Below are positions 8,198 to 16,651 of a stretch of DNA of 64,000 bases, piece after piece. The position numbers and the translations under genes were made by a program. The notes beneath the pieces are model-generated. The model had not been told where the DNA came from. It worked only from the letters and a program-made list of their open reading frames with translations, and did no database searches. This DNA is from Sphaerochaetaceae bacterium (GTDB lineage Bacteria > Spirochaetota > Spirochaetia > Sphaerochaetales > Sphaerochaetaceae), in the NCBI GenBank assembly GCA_024405015.1, contig JAKSPE010000011.1, forward strand, positions 1 to 64,000, written 5' to 3'. Each line of letters begins with the position of its first letter. Position 1 is the first letter of the stretch.

Positions 8198-10279
8198 ATG
8201 AAGAATCCGCAGAGAGAGCAGCTTGATATTGATAAACTGTTTGAGCAGGAAATGGCAAAGGCTGAGACCGATTCCTTTGCACTGGTTTTCCGACTGGTGC
8301 TGAAAGAGAATCTGCTCATTCCCCTCCGAATGCATGATTATTTTGAGATTCTTTATGGGGAAAGGCTGAAAGGGCGGATTGACTATCGTCAGCTCATGCT
8401 GTCTTTTGTTCTTGAGCATGTTGTGAAAGGTAACCAGGAATATCTGATTCAGCATCTTTTGCCAGAGAGACTTGCCTCGTATCTGATCTACCAGAACGAT
8501 TTCAGTGGATATTTCCACATGTACAGAGAAGGCAAGGTCTATTGCTGCAGATTTGTGATCCGGAAAATCGGTCCTACACCAGAGAATATTTTCATTGGAA
8601 TCGAGCTGAATGCGAAAGAGCCTAGAACCGCAGATCAGATGGATTGTGGCATCAGAGTCGTCGTGTTTGAGAAAGACGACGTTCTCAAAAAACTTCTGTC
8701 TCCTGGCTATGAAGTGTATGGAGCAGATAGCATCCAGAACGTTCTGGATGTACTTGCCGCCCGAAAAGGCCGAATCACATCGGTTCTCACAGGAGGTGGC
8801 CTCTCGGAGTCCGAAGTATTGGACCTTCTGCATGCGATAGGGGAAGGCGAGGATGCTCAAAAGGTTCCTGTCCTTGTGACAATGCTCGAGCAATGGGAAC
8901 GAACGGAAGCGGACTTCCTTGCTGCGGGAGCCTTTGATTTCCAGTATCTGCCTCACAATGTCCAGGTGATCGGCAATCGGCTTTCCAAGGTGCATGAACT
9001 GAAGAACAAGTCTGCACTTATATCCAAAATGGAGAAGGACGGCGTCACCGGCCTTTACTCGAGAGAGTTCTTTACGCGCTATGCCACAGAGAAGATGAAG
9101 GATGATCTTGAGACCGAGTACTGTTTCCTGTGTGTGGATATTGAAAACTACCAGATGTATGTGGAGAAGTTCGGTGAGGTTGTCGGCAATCTGGTCATCA
9201 ACCACGTCTCGAACTGCATCAGAAGAATCTTCCCGGATTCCCTGATTGGTGGACGGATCTCTGACGATGAGATTGCCTTCCTTCTTGAGAAAATGCCGTT
9301 GGAAAACCCAGACGTGCTATCCGAAATCCGAAAGAACGCTCCGATTCCAAACCTTTCCGTTAAGATCGGAATGGTTCCTGCAAATGCATCCATTCCTGTG
9401 AAGAACCTTTATGCCAATGCCTCAACTGCCATTTCCAGCATCCGAATGAAATATGGGGAAACCATTGCCGAATACAGCGATGCCATGCGCATGGACAAGC
9501 AGAAGGAACTGCGAATCCTGGGAAGCATGGAGGCTGCTTTGGAACAGAATCAGTTCTCCATCTATTACCAACCGAAGCATTGTACGGAAACCGGTAGGGT
9601 CTGTGGTTCAGAAGCACTTGTCCGTTGGACCCATCCGGAATATGGATTCATGAGTCCAGGGGAGTTCATACCGGTCTTTGAGCGAGTAGGTTTCATCCGT
9701 GGCCTTGACCGCTATGTGTTGACAAAGGTCTGTGCCGATCTTGCCAGATGGAAAGCCATGGGCCTTCCTCTGATTCCTGTCTCGGTGAACCTTTCCCGAA
9801 GAGACTTTGAGGATGAAGATCTTGCCTCCTGGATCATCGACCGCATCAAGGATTTCGGACTTGAACCTGGCCTTGTCCATATTGAGGTCACAGAGTCCGC
9901 CTTTACAGACAGCCCTGAGATGGTCATATCCGGAATCCGTAAACTGCATGAGAATGGCTTTTCCGTCGAGCTGGATGATTTCGGTTGTGGATACTCTTCG
10001 CTTACGGTGCTCAACAACATGGATATTGATGTTCTCAAGATTGACAGAAGCATCATTCTCCAGGATTCCGAGAACCAGAAAAGGAGTGTTCTGGACTTCT
10101 GCATCCGACTGGCCAAGGTCATGGGCCTTAAAACGGTTGCAGAGGGTGTAGAGACCGAAGCTCAGCGAAGACGCCTCAAGAAACTGCAATGTGACATGAT
10201 CCAAGGTTTCTACTACTCAAGGCCTTTGCCAGTTAGCGGATTTGAGAAATATCTTGTGGCGACAAAGCCTAAGGATTGA
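8198..10279 (+). CDS. c-di-GMP phosphodiesterase with PAS-like, degenerate receiver, degenerate GGDEF and intact EAL domains
   Basis: The product is 693 residues from ATG 8198 (AAAGGA 8 bases upstream). Residues ~1-145 look PAS-like. Residues ~150-265 resemble a receiver domain: an acidic pair in FEKDD, VLVTM, and AGAFDF near the end, but the phospho-acceptor position reads TGGG. A GGDEF-type domain follows at ~285-420 with SDDEI in place of GGDEF. The EAL domain (~440-690) keeps the catalytic set: SEALVRW, VNLS, EVTES, LDDFG, LKID, AEGVE and QGFYYS. It should cleave c-di-GMP, with the upstream domains serving as sensors. No partner kinase is adjacent. It is a single-gene unit. Confidence 0.9.
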   Translation: MKNPQREQLDIDKLFEQEMAKAETDSFALVFRLVLKENLLIPLRMHDYFEILYGERLKGRIDYRQLMLSFVLEHVVKGNQEYLIQHLLPERLASYLIYQNDFSGYFHMYREGKVYCCRFVIRKIGPTPENIFIGIELNAKEPRTADQMDCGIRVVVFEKDDVLKKLLSPGYEVYGADSIQNVLDVLAARKGRITSVLTGGGLSESEVLDLLHAIGEGEDAQKVPVLVTMLEQWERTEADFLAAGAFDFQYLPHNVQVIGNRLSKVHELKNKSALISKMEKDGVTGLYSREFFTRYATEKMKDDLETEYCFLCVDIENYQMYVEKFGEVVGNLVINHVSNCIRRIFPDSLIGGRISDDEIAFLLEKMPLENPDVLSEIRKNAPIPNLSVKIGMVPANASIPVKNLYANASTAISSIRMKYGETIAEYSDAMRMDKQKELRILGSMEAALEQNQFSIYYQPKHCTETGRVCGSEALVRWTHPEYGFMSPGEFIPVFERVGFIRGLDRYVLTKVCADLARWKAMGLPLIPVSVNLSRRDFEDEDLASWIIDRIKDFGLEPGLVHIEVTESAFTDSPEMVISGIRKLHENGFSVELDDFGCGYSSLTVLNNMDIDVLKIDRSIILQDSENQKRSVLDFCIRLAKVMGLKTVAEGVETEAQRRRLKKLQCDMIQGFYYSRPLPVSGFEKYLVATKPKD

Positions 10280-10284
10280 TTCAA

Positions 10285-10386
10285 GTGGGACAGAAAAGAC
10301 CGCTTGTTTCCTACCTGATGCTTATCGGTGCCATGCTAATCTTCGGGTCTGCCCTGATGAGTGAGATCCGAATCGGTAGGCGATGA
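10285..10386 (+). CDS. possible 33-residue hydrophobic small protein
   Basis: A short frame starts at GTG 10285, about 9 bases after AAGGA at 10272-10276, and stops at 10386. The translation has one hydrophobic segment, LVSYLMLIGAMLIFGSALM, and a basic tail. It follows the EAL gene directly and overlaps the 3' end of the convergent hydrolase gene by about 50 bases. The non-ATG start and the overlap make it uncertain, and I know no family for it. Confidence 0.2.
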   Translation: MGQKRPLVSYLMLIGAMLIFGSALMSEIRIGRR

Positions 10387-11268
10387 GGTCTCTTGGCTTG
10401 GAATCTGCAGCTCTCGCTTGAGAAGCTCAATCATGATTGAAGTATTGAGACGCATGGCATCCATTGGGTAAATGCTCTTGATATAACCGTGAAGGTATCT
10501 GTCCTTGAAAGCCTCGATGATGCATTCTGTGCTTTCGCCGGCTCTGATGTGGCAAGCGATGAACTGGGTGACGTCAAGGTTTGCCTGCCTGATATTGCCA
10601 AGGTAGATCTGTGTCTGCTGCATCGTCAGAAGTCCCAGATGTGGGGCAATGACATGCTTTATGTCCAATGCAAGAACCTTGTCGATGGACTTCATTGTGC
10701 AAGCATAACCTACAAGAAACGATGCTGTGATGGTGGTTTTCCCATCATAGACACCAAGCGTCTCGCTGGAGAGTAGCAGTCTCTTTTGCCTGCAGTAAAA
10801 CCCGACAGAACACCTGGTATGGCCTTCCAGTCCAAGGACCTCAAAATCCATGTCTCCTGCATGGATGATGTCCCCATCCGTTACAGGGATGTCCACACGA
10901 AGCTCATCGCCAAGAAACTCATAGTCTTTGAAGCCGCACTGCTTGGCATTGCTCTTGTCCAATTGCTTCATGGTCTGAATGGCACCGGGACGTGTGAACA
11001 CATAGGCGGCATATGCATGGGCAACAATCTTCACGGAAGGGAAAATGCGTCGGATATAGGCGCTTGCCAAAGCGTGGTCATAATGGGAGTGGGTGAGTAA
11101 AATGTAGTCAAGGCTGCGGTCTTTGAGCACTGCCTTTATGTTCTGTGCAATGGCAAAGCCTGTGAAGCCGAATCCTGAGTCATAGAGGATTGCCGTCTTT
11201 CCATCGTCAATGAGAAATGCACTGTCTCCCGGGTTGCTTCGAACATCAGTAACGCTTATGTGGTCCAT
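10336..11268 (-). CDS. metallo-beta-lactamase-fold hydrolase
   Basis: From ATG 11268 the product is 310 residues. The zinc-binding motif THSHYDH lies near residue 57, with later metal ligands in GLEGHTRCS and APHLG. This marks the metallo-beta-lactamase fold (glyoxalase II-like, quinolinase-like hydrolases); the substrate is not evident. The frame extends to ATG 11349, but that codon lies inside an ArsR operator and the residues in between look non-conserved, so the shorter start is preferred. No good ribosome site is visible for either. The C-terminal ~90 residues form a helical extension beyond the core fold. It is divergent from arsR. Confidence 0.82.
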   Translation of the reverse strand: MDHISVTDVRSNPGDSAFLIDDGKTAILYDSGFGFTGFAIAQNIKAVLKDRSLDYILLTHSHYDHALASAYIRRIFPSVKIVAHAYAAYVFTRPGAIQTMKQLDKSNAKQCGFKDYEFLGDELRVDIPVTDGDIIHAGDMDFEVLGLEGHTRCSVGFYCRQKRLLLSSETLGVYDGKTTITASFLVGYACTMKSIDKVLALDIKHVIAPHLGLLTMQQTQIYLGNIRQANLDVTQFIACHIRAGESTECIIEAFKDRYLHGYIKSIYPMDAMRLNTSIMIELLKRELQIPSQETSSPTDSDLTHQGRPED

Positions 11269-11346
11269 GGCATGGATTTTAGTGAAAGACAGGGGAAATT
11301 GGTAGTGGAATCGGAAAACCTTTGGAGACTCCTTCTGTTGATAAAA

Positions 11347-11368
11347 CATATTGACACTTGTCTATATG
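11347..11368. promoter_or_regulatory. ArsR-type operator 1
   Basis: CATATTGA (11347-11354) and TCTATATG (11361-11368) form an inverted repeat around a 6-base spacer. It overlaps the -35 element of the arsR promoter. It is near-identical to operator 2, with the same arm length and spacer. Confidence 0.7.
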
Positions 11369-11380
11369 TTTTTCTATCAT
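11351..11380 (+). promoter_or_regulatory. sigma70-type promoter of the arsR operon
   Basis: TTGACA at 11351-11356 and TATCAT at 11375-11380 are separated by 18 bases. Both elements lie within or against the two ArsR-type inverted repeats, which implies repression by occlusion. Confidence 0.7.
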
Positions 11381-11399
11381 ATAGACAATCATCTATATG
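11378..11399. promoter_or_regulatory. ArsR-type operator 2
   Basis: CATATAGA (11378-11385) and TCTATATG (11392-11399) are perfect inverted arms with the spacer CAATCA. The site covers the end of the -10 element and the start of the transcript, just upstream of arsR. It lies 31 bases from operator 1, about three helical turns. Confidence 0.75.
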
Positions 11400-11407
11400 A
11401 GGTGCTT

Positions 11408-11740
11408 ATGACAGAAGATAAGATCAGTGAAATATGCAAGGCACTCGGAGATCCGAATCGTCTGAGGATCATAAAGCTGCTGACAGATGGACAGGCATGT
11501 GCCAATGATCTGCTTGAGAAATTCCAGATCACACAACCGACATTGTCGCATCATATGAAGATCCTTTCAGAAACGGGGCTTGTCACATCCAGAAAAGAGG
11601 GCAAGTGTACCTATTACTCAATCACATGCTGTATGTTCAAGGAATTCAAATCCTATTTCGAGGCGATCTCCTGCTATAAGGACAGAGCCAAGGATTCTTC
11701 TGGGAACGAGCAGTCCTGCTGCCATTGCGGAGGTAGGTGA
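11408..11740 (+). CDS. arsR: ArsR/SmtB-family metalloregulator
   Basis: The 110-residue winged-helix repressor starts at ATG 11408, preceded by TGAGGT. The core ICKALGDPNRLRIIKLL and the recognition region QPTLSHHMKIL are typical ArsR. A cysteine in DGQACANDLL and a cysteine cluster at the C-terminus (CCHCGG, with others in YYSITCCM) could bind As(III) or another thiophilic ion. It leads a three-gene operon with an ArsP-type permease and a thioredoxin-like protein, overlapping the permease start. Two matching inverted repeats over its own promoter support autoregulation. The inducing ion is not known from sequence. Confidence 0.92.
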   Translation: MTEDKISEICKALGDPNRLRIIKLLTDGQACANDLLEKFQITQPTLSHHMKILSETGLVTSRKEGKCTYYSITCCMFKEFKSYFEAISCYKDRAKDSSGNEQSCCHCGGR

Positions 11741-12738
11741 TGGTTTGGGATTTCATCCAGAACGAGCTTCTGGGGATGAGATGGCTCAAGGCCATCATCT
11801 ATGGTTTTGTGAACCTTTGCGGCCTTGATACGGAAAGCCGCATAGGGGGAACGGTTGCTTTCCTCTTTCTTGATCTGACGAAGATTAGCATACTGCTTTG
11901 CTTTCTCATATTCCTCATCTCCTTCATCCAGACATTCTTCCTCCCGGAGAAGAGCCGTAGGATTATGGGACGTTTCGGCGGTCTTGGGGCAAGGGTCATC
12001 GGAGCTCTGCTGGGTACTGTGACTCCATTCTGCTCCTGTTCCTCCATACCGATCTTCATGGGCTTCACTGCTGCAGGGCTTCCTCTTGGTGTGACATTCA
12101 GCTTTCTGATTTCATCACCTATGGTTGATTTGGGAAGTCTGGTGCTTCTTATGAGCATATTCGGCTGGAAAGTTGCTGCCCTTTATGTTCTCTTCGGACT
12201 TGTCATTGCGGTTTTGGGAGGCACCGTGATAGAGCACCTTCATATGGAAGACCAGATAGCAGAGTTCATACGAAACACAATGGCTGCTGATCTGCCGGAA
12301 ATTGAGGTCACATTCAAGGACCGTGTGAGAAGTGCATGGAGTCAGGTTGTCTCCACATACAGACGCCTGATTCCATATATCTTGGTCGGTGTGCTGATTG
12401 GGGCCCTGATCCATAACTGGATCCCTGAAGTCTGGGTTACGTCCGTTTTGGGTACCAGAAACCCGTTTGGTGTGATACTTGCGACAGTGTGCGGCGTGCC
12501 GATGTATGCGGATATCTTCGGATGCATACCGATCAGTGAGGCCCTTCTTGCAAAAGGGGCTCTTCTGGGAGTTGTCCTGAGCTTTATGATGGCTGTGACA
12601 ACACTCAGCTTCCCGTCGCTTGTCATGCTTGCCAAGGCCGTCAAGCCAAAGCTCCTGTGTGTATTCGTTGCGATATGCACGCTTGGAATCATTACAGTAG
12701 GATATCTCTTCAATCATTTGCAGGGGTTGATCATATAG
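11740..12738 (+). CDS. ArsP/DUF318-type permease
   Basis: The product is 332 residues with about eight membrane segments in two repeats. TPFCSCSSIP near residue 93 is the hallmark of the ArsP/DUF318 permease family; known ArsP proteins export trivalent organoarsenicals. SFLISSPMVDLGSL is the matching loop of the first repeat and GVPMYADIFGCIPI that of the second. ATG 11740 lies 6 bases after GGAGG and shares its A with the arsR stop; GTG 11737 is a less well spaced alternative. Between an ArsR regulator and a thioredoxin-like protein, it is probably a metalloid or thiol-reactive compound exporter. Confidence 0.88.
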   Translation: MVWDFIQNELLGMRWLKAIIYGFVNLCGLDTESRIGGTVAFLFLDLTKISILLCFLIFLISFIQTFFLPEKSRRIMGRFGGLGARVIGALLGTVTPFCSCSSIPIFMGFTAAGLPLGVTFSFLISSPMVDLGSLVLLMSIFGWKVAALYVLFGLVIAVLGGTVIEHLHMEDQIAEFIRNTMAADLPEIEVTFKDRVRSAWSQVVSTYRRLIPYILVGVLIGALIHNWIPEVWVTSVLGTRNPFGVILATVCGVPMYADIFGCIPISEALLAKGALLGVVLSFMMAVTTLSFPSLVMLAKAVKPKLLCVFVAICTLGIITVGYLFNHLQGLII

Positions 12739-12760
12739 TCAGAGAGAAGGAGTAGACAGA

Positions 12761-13006
12761 ATGGAGATTAGATCAGTGAAGATCTTGGGTAGGGAAGGAT
12801 GCCGCAACTGTTCCGGAATGCATAGGAACGCTCAGGAGATCCTTAAGGAGAGGAATATCGATGCAGAATGCATCCACGTCACAGACTTGCAGCAGATTAT
12901 GGCTTTTGGAGTAATGAGCCTTCCAGGTCTTGTCATCAATGACAAAGTCGTAAGCTACGGAAAGATCCTTTCAAAAGAGGATATCAGAAAGTACCTGGGA
13001 GCTTAA
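12761..13006 (+). CDS. small thioredoxin/glutaredoxin-like protein of an ArsP operon
   Basis: The 81-residue protein has a redox motif CRNC near residue 16 and the cis-proline segment MSLPGLVIND, the pattern of small thioredoxin-like proteins of the MTH895/TM0996 type. It lies 22 bases after the permease gene with its own GAAGGAG site. Such proteins often accompany DUF318 permeases, perhaps reducing or handing over a thiophilic substrate. That role is inferred. Confidence 0.88.
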   Translation: MEIRSVKILGREGCRNCSGMHRNAQEILKERNIDAECIHVTDLQQIMAFGVMSLPGLVINDKVVSYGKILSKEDIRKYLGA

Positions 13007-13014
13007 ACGATTTC

Positions 13015-13605
13015 TTAGAGTTCAACCGTCTGACCAGGTCTGACAATCAGCTTTCCAGGGCCTTCAAAGGCATCGGCTGTTGCCTGGTCAAAGGTTGTGC
13101 CCGGTTTCATGTGCACAGGTACGGAGTGCTTTGCCCCAATCAGTCTTGCACAGGCGCTTGCCTCGATGACATCCATGTTGAAAAAGCCGTCTGTCGGCAA
13201 AAATGCGTAATCTAGGGCCATGGCATGCATGTTTTTCATGTAATCGGTTGTTGAGGTGTCTCCGGCCAGATAGACCTTGCTACCATCAACTTCAAGAATA
13301 TAGCCGACACATTCTGTGATTTTGTGGTTCTTGTTCTGGGCAGGGACTGCTGTGATTTTCACACCGCACTCGGTCACGGTCCTGTAGTTGCCGTCAACAA
13401 GCATGTCCGATGCACGAAGTACCTTGGTTGTGTCCTTGCAAGGGACGAGCTGGATCTGGTTGTGGTCCGGATGCTCATGTGTGACAAGAACAAGATCGGC
13501 TTCCTTGTCGTAGCCTTCGCCTGCGAATGGGTCGATGTAGATCACGACATTGCTGGAGGTTTGGATTCTGAAGCTTGCGTGTCCCTGAAAAAAAAGTGTT
13601 GCCAT
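13015..13605 (-). CDS. UPF0173-like metal-dependent hydrolase
   Basis: This metallo-beta-lactamase-fold protein has 196 residues. ATG 13605 is chosen because GGAGA lies just upstream and the UPF0173/YtkL family starts with a short strand such as MATLFFQGHAS. The zinc motif is VTHEHPDHNQ near residue 51, and further ligands lie in LAGDTSTTD and PVHMKPG. The family is widespread and of undefined substrate. It converges on the thioredoxin-like gene and diverges from a lipoprotein gene. Confidence 0.88.
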   Translation of the reverse strand: MATLFFQGHASFRIQTSSNVVIYIDPFAGEGYDKEADLVLVTHEHPDHNQIQLVPCKDTTKVLRASDMLVDGNYRTVTECGVKITAVPAQNKNHKITECVGYILEVDGSKVYLAGDTSTTDYMKNMHAMALDYAFLPTDGFFNMDVIEASACARLIGAKHSVPVHMKPGTTFDQATADAFEGPGKLIVRPGQTVEL

Positions 13606-13691
13606 ATGATATCTCCGATAGTGATGATAATCCAAAATTTACAAGAACAGAAGGACTCTCCTATGTTATCATCGTCTTTAGGGGAAGAAAA

Positions 13692-14522
13692 ATGAGAAGA
13701 ATTATTGGATTTGCTTTGGTGGCTCTTGTGCTCTGCCTTTTGACATCCTGTATGACAATTCTGGAAACCGAGCCGACAATCATCGGCGGATGGTCAGCGA
13801 CAGAGGGTGACTGTACACGTAATCTGTATTTCACAGAAGACGGATATTACGTCATCGAGGACGTGCTTGATGGGACCGTTTACAGTACCTTCGGAATGTA
13901 CGAGGCATTCGGAACAAGTCTTTATGTGGACGGCGACTATGACTGTGATTTCGTCCTTGACGGAAGGACACTGATTTTGGGTGAGACCTCATTCCGAAGG
14001 ACAACAAAGAAGGCCCAGAACAATTCGGACAAGCTTGCAGGCGTATGGGAGAATGACTATTACATCATCGGTTTCGCCACGGATGGTCTTGTGGTTTCCC
14101 AGGGCTCATACATGAACTGCGGCACATATGAACTTGATGGTAACTGGGTTGAGACCAATGGCTACTCTGACGAGTATCTGATTGTGAACAACAACCTGTA
14201 TCTCAAGGGCTTTCACTTCGTTAAGGACTATGACTCAATCAGGCTTGTGCGCAAGTCCTCTGGTGGAAAGAACAAGACTGGTATGGATATCCTTTGCAAC
14301 AATGGTCCTTGGTTCTATCAGGATCTTGGTTCCTATGACCTGTCAGGAGTCGTCTACTCCTTCTCAAACAGTGGAAGTTTTCAGGGAACAGACTACTTGA
14401 ACGGAAACGCCGGCTCCACAAAGCATGGAACCTTCACACTGGATGGAAACAGAATCCGACTCAGTACAGGTGGCATCCTGATCTTTGCATACATCGACAG
14501 CACACCGTTTGGGTACACGTGA
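13692..14522 (+). CDS. lipoprotein with three lipocalin-like beta repeats
   Basis: The 276-residue product starts at ATG 13692 after GGGGAAG. A signal peptide with hydrophobic core FALVALVLCL ends at the lipobox LTSC, so it is lipid-anchored. The mature part has three similar units of about 70-80 residues, starting at GGWSATEGD, AGVWENDYY and GPWFYQDLG. Each has alternating aromatic/glycine strands, like a half lipocalin. I do not recognise a named family. It is followed after one base by the AlkD-like gene, so the two may share a transcript. Confidence 0.75.
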   Translation: MRRIIGFALVALVLCLLTSCMTILETEPTIIGGWSATEGDCTRNLYFTEDGYYVIEDVLDGTVYSTFGMYEAFGTSLYVDGDYDCDFVLDGRTLILGETSFRRTTKKAQNNSDKLAGVWENDYYIIGFATDGLVVSQGSYMNCGTYELDGNWVETNGYSDEYLIVNNNLYLKGFHFVKDYDSIRLVRKSSGGKNKTGMDILCNNGPWFYQDLGSYDLSGVVYSFSNSGSFQGTDYLNGNAGSTKHGTFTLDGNRIRLSTGGILIFAYIDSTPFGYT

Positions 14523-14523
14523 T

Positions 14524-15207
14524 ATGAAAGATCGCCTTTTTGCGCTGCAGGATGCAGAGTATGCCGATTTTCAGAGCAAACTGACACCCAATGTGCCAAG
14601 GGAGCGCTTCATTGGGGTTCGCGTTCCGGCTGCAAGGAATCTGGCCAAACAGATCATGAAAGAAGGCAAGCCTACAGGATTTCTGAAAAGCCTTCCCCAT
14701 GACTATTTTGAAGAGGACATGCTTCATGGCCTTCTGATCTCCCAGATCCTGGACTACGATGAATGCATCCTTGAACTGGAGCGTTTTCTGCCGTTTGTGG
14801 ACAATTGGGCTGTGTGTGACACCATGTCACCAAAGGTGTTCCGAAAGCATCGGACAGAACTGCTGCAAAAGATTCCCGAATGGATCTCCTCCGATAGGAC
14901 CTACACCTGCCGGTTCGGAATCGGAATGCTTATGGCCCATTTCCTGGACGAGGATTTCAAGCCGGAGTATCTGGAACTTCCTGCGATGGTGAAGTCGGAA
15001 GAATACTATGTCAGAATGATGGTTGCCTGGTACTTCGCGACAGCTCTTGCAAAACAATGGGACTATGCAGTGAATTATCTTCAGGACAATCGTCTTGAGA
15101 CGTGGACGCACAACAAGGCCATCCAGAAGGCCTTGGAAAGCTATCGGATAACAGCGGAGCAGAAGGACTATCTGAGAACCTTGAAAAAAAGGGATTATAG
15201 AAAATGA
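14524..15207 (+). CDS. AlkD-like DNA alkylation repeat protein
   Basis: The 227-residue all-helical protein fits the DNA alkylation repeat (HEAT-like) family. Landmarks are GVRVPAARNLAK near residue 31, FVDNWAVCDTMSP near residue 89 and WYFATALAKQW near residue 170. AlkD proteins release positively charged alkylated bases from DNA. The conserved tryptophan and aspartate of the binding cleft (DNWAVCD) are present. It heads a tight run with two acetyltransferase genes; its stop overlaps the next start. Confidence 0.88.
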   Translation: MKDRLFALQDAEYADFQSKLTPNVPRERFIGVRVPAARNLAKQIMKEGKPTGFLKSLPHDYFEEDMLHGLLISQILDYDECILELERFLPFVDNWAVCDTMSPKVFRKHRTELLQKIPEWISSDRTYTCRFGIGMLMAHFLDEDFKPEYLELPAMVKSEEYYVRMMVAWYFATALAKQWDYAVNYLQDNRLETWTHNKAIQKALESYRITAEQKDYLRTLKKRDYRK

Positions 15208-15728
15208 TTGAGCTTAGACCATTGGAGAACTGTGATAGAGACCAGTTTGTCATGGATAACCAGGAGGCCTTCAACTATGGGGCCATGGAGGAGTTCGGAC
15301 TTCGGGATGACCACTTTGAGGAAGATGGGGAAATCATCTCTCGCCAGACCATTGAGGCTTCCATCGATGGCGGGCAGGCATTCCGAATCGTTCAGGACGG
15401 CCGTATCGTAGGCGGCATGGTGCTGAATGTGAACGGTGAGCATGGAGATCTGGAGCTCCTGTTCGTTTCTCCAAAAGAGCATAGCAAAGGCATAGGCTAT
15501 GCTGCATGGTGTGAGGTGGAAAGGATGTTCCCGGATGTGAAGCTCTGGGAGACCTGCACCCCTTATTTTGAGAAGAGAAACATCCATTTCTATGTCAATC
15601 GCTACGGATTTCACATTGTTGAGTTCTTCAACTCCCATCATAAGGATCCGCATGACCCAGAGCCGGGAGAGGGCAAGGGTGATGATTTTGACGGCATGTT
15701 CCGTTTTGAGAAGGTGATGAAAAGATGA
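15204..15728 (+). CDS. GNAT-family N-acetyltransferase
   Basis: The product is 174 residues and overlaps the upstream stop by 4 bases. The acetyl-CoA motif is LLFVSPKEHSKGIGYAAW near residue 90, and the C-terminal part has YFEKRNIHFYVNRYGFH, typical of GNAT motif B. The acceptor is unknown. Its own stop overlaps the start of a second GNAT gene, which suggests translational coupling. Confidence 0.87.
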   Translation: MIELRPLENCDRDQFVMDNQEAFNYGAMEEFGLRDDHFEEDGEIISRQTIEASIDGGQAFRIVQDGRIVGGMVLNVNGEHGDLELLFVSPKEHSKGIGYAAWCEVERMFPDVKLWETCTPYFEKRNIHFYVNRYGFHIVEFFNSHHKDPHDPEPGEGKGDDFDGMFRFEKVMKR

Positions 15729-16273
15729 GATTTGGTCCGATTATCGTAAAGGACAGGCAGAATAGGGATATCTTGCTTCGCAGTGCAGAAGTTGAGGATG
15801 CTGCCATTCTTGTGGAATATCTCAAGAAGACGGCCACTGAGACGAGTTTTCTTCTCAGGGAGCCTGATGAGGCTGAAGTTCCACTTGAGAAGGAGGAGTC
15901 TTTCATCAGGTGGAACCTAGAGTCCCCAAAGGACCTCCTGTTGTTGGCCTTCCATGATGGCCAGCATGTCGGAAACTGCTCGGTTTCGGGTAAAGGGGCC
16001 CTTCGACGGGTTTCCCACCGATGTGAGCTTGGTATTGCGCTTTATCAGAGATACTGTGGCTGTGGAATCGGGTCTGTCATGCTTGAGACGGTCCTTGAGG
16101 CGGCAAGGTCCATGGGCTATGAACAAGCGGAGCTTGAGGTTGTTTCGGACAACAGAAATGCTGTTCTGCTGTATGAGAAGCATGGTTTTGTGAAATGCGG
16201 CCTTGTTCCAAACAGTATGAGATATTCGGATGGCACCTACGCAGATGCCATTCTGATGGTGAAAAGGCTTTAG
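15725..16273 (+). CDS. GNAT-family N-acetyltransferase
   Basis: The product is 182 residues. The acetyl-CoA-binding motif reads YQRYCGCGIGSVML near residue 99, followed by AELEVVSDNRNAVLLYEKHGFV, the usual GNAT end. It is closer to the RimI/YdaF type than the preceding gene and is unlikely to be a recent duplicate of it. The substrate is unknown. Confidence 0.88.
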   Translation: MRFGPIIVKDRQNRDILLRSAEVEDAAILVEYLKKTATETSFLLREPDEAEVPLEKEESFIRWNLESPKDLLLLAFHDGQHVGNCSVSGKGALRRVSHRCELGIALYQRYCGCGIGSVMLETVLEAARSMGYEQAELEVVSDNRNAVLLYEKHGFVKCGLVPNSMRYSDGTYADAILMVKRL

Positions 16274-16282
16274 GGGGATTTC

Positions 16283-16648
16283 ATGGAGCTTAAGAGACTT
16301 TCGTATGACCTGAGCGTGTGCAGGGTTTCATCTATGGCGGATATCGATACTTCGGCGGAGTTCTTCTTCATCGGAAAGACGGATGAGGAACTTTCCCTCG
16401 TTTGCCGAACGGAGGATTGCCCAGAGAAGACTGCTGCGCGTGAGGATGGCTGGAAAGGCTTTCGCATCCAGGGGGTTCTGGACTTTTCGCTTGTCGGAAT
16501 CCTGTCCAAGATCTCAGGCATTCTTGCGGACAACAGAATCGGGATTTTCGCTGTGTCCACGTACAACACCGATTATGTTTTGGTGAAGGCTCAGAATTTT
16601 GATAAGGCTATGGCTGTACTTCGTGATGCCGGCTATGAGGTTCGATGA
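16283..16648 (+). CDS. ACT-domain protein
   Basis: The 121-residue protein ends with an ACT fold: RIQGVLDFSLVGILSKISGILADNRIGIFAVSTYNTDYVLVKAQNF is the beta-alpha-beta pattern at residues ~60-108, quoted here only by its parts LVGILSKIS and VSTYNTDYVLV. The N-terminal half resembles the first half of CASTOR/ACT_7 proteins. ACT domains bind amino acids or similar small ligands. GGGGG precedes the ATG. It lies in the run of GNAT genes; the ligand is unknown. Confidence 0.82.
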   Translation: MELKRLSYDLSVCRVSSMADIDTSAEFFFIGKTDEELSLVCRTEDCPEKTAAREDGWKGFRIQGVLDFSLVGILSKISGILADNRIGIFAVSTYNTDYVLVKAQNFDKAMAVLRDAGYEVR

Positions 16649-16651
16649 AAC

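Noticed and set aside
11269..11349. N-terminal extension of the minus-strand hydrolase to ATG 11349
   Set aside because: The ATG lies in an ArsR operator and promoter, and the extra residues do not belong to the fold.
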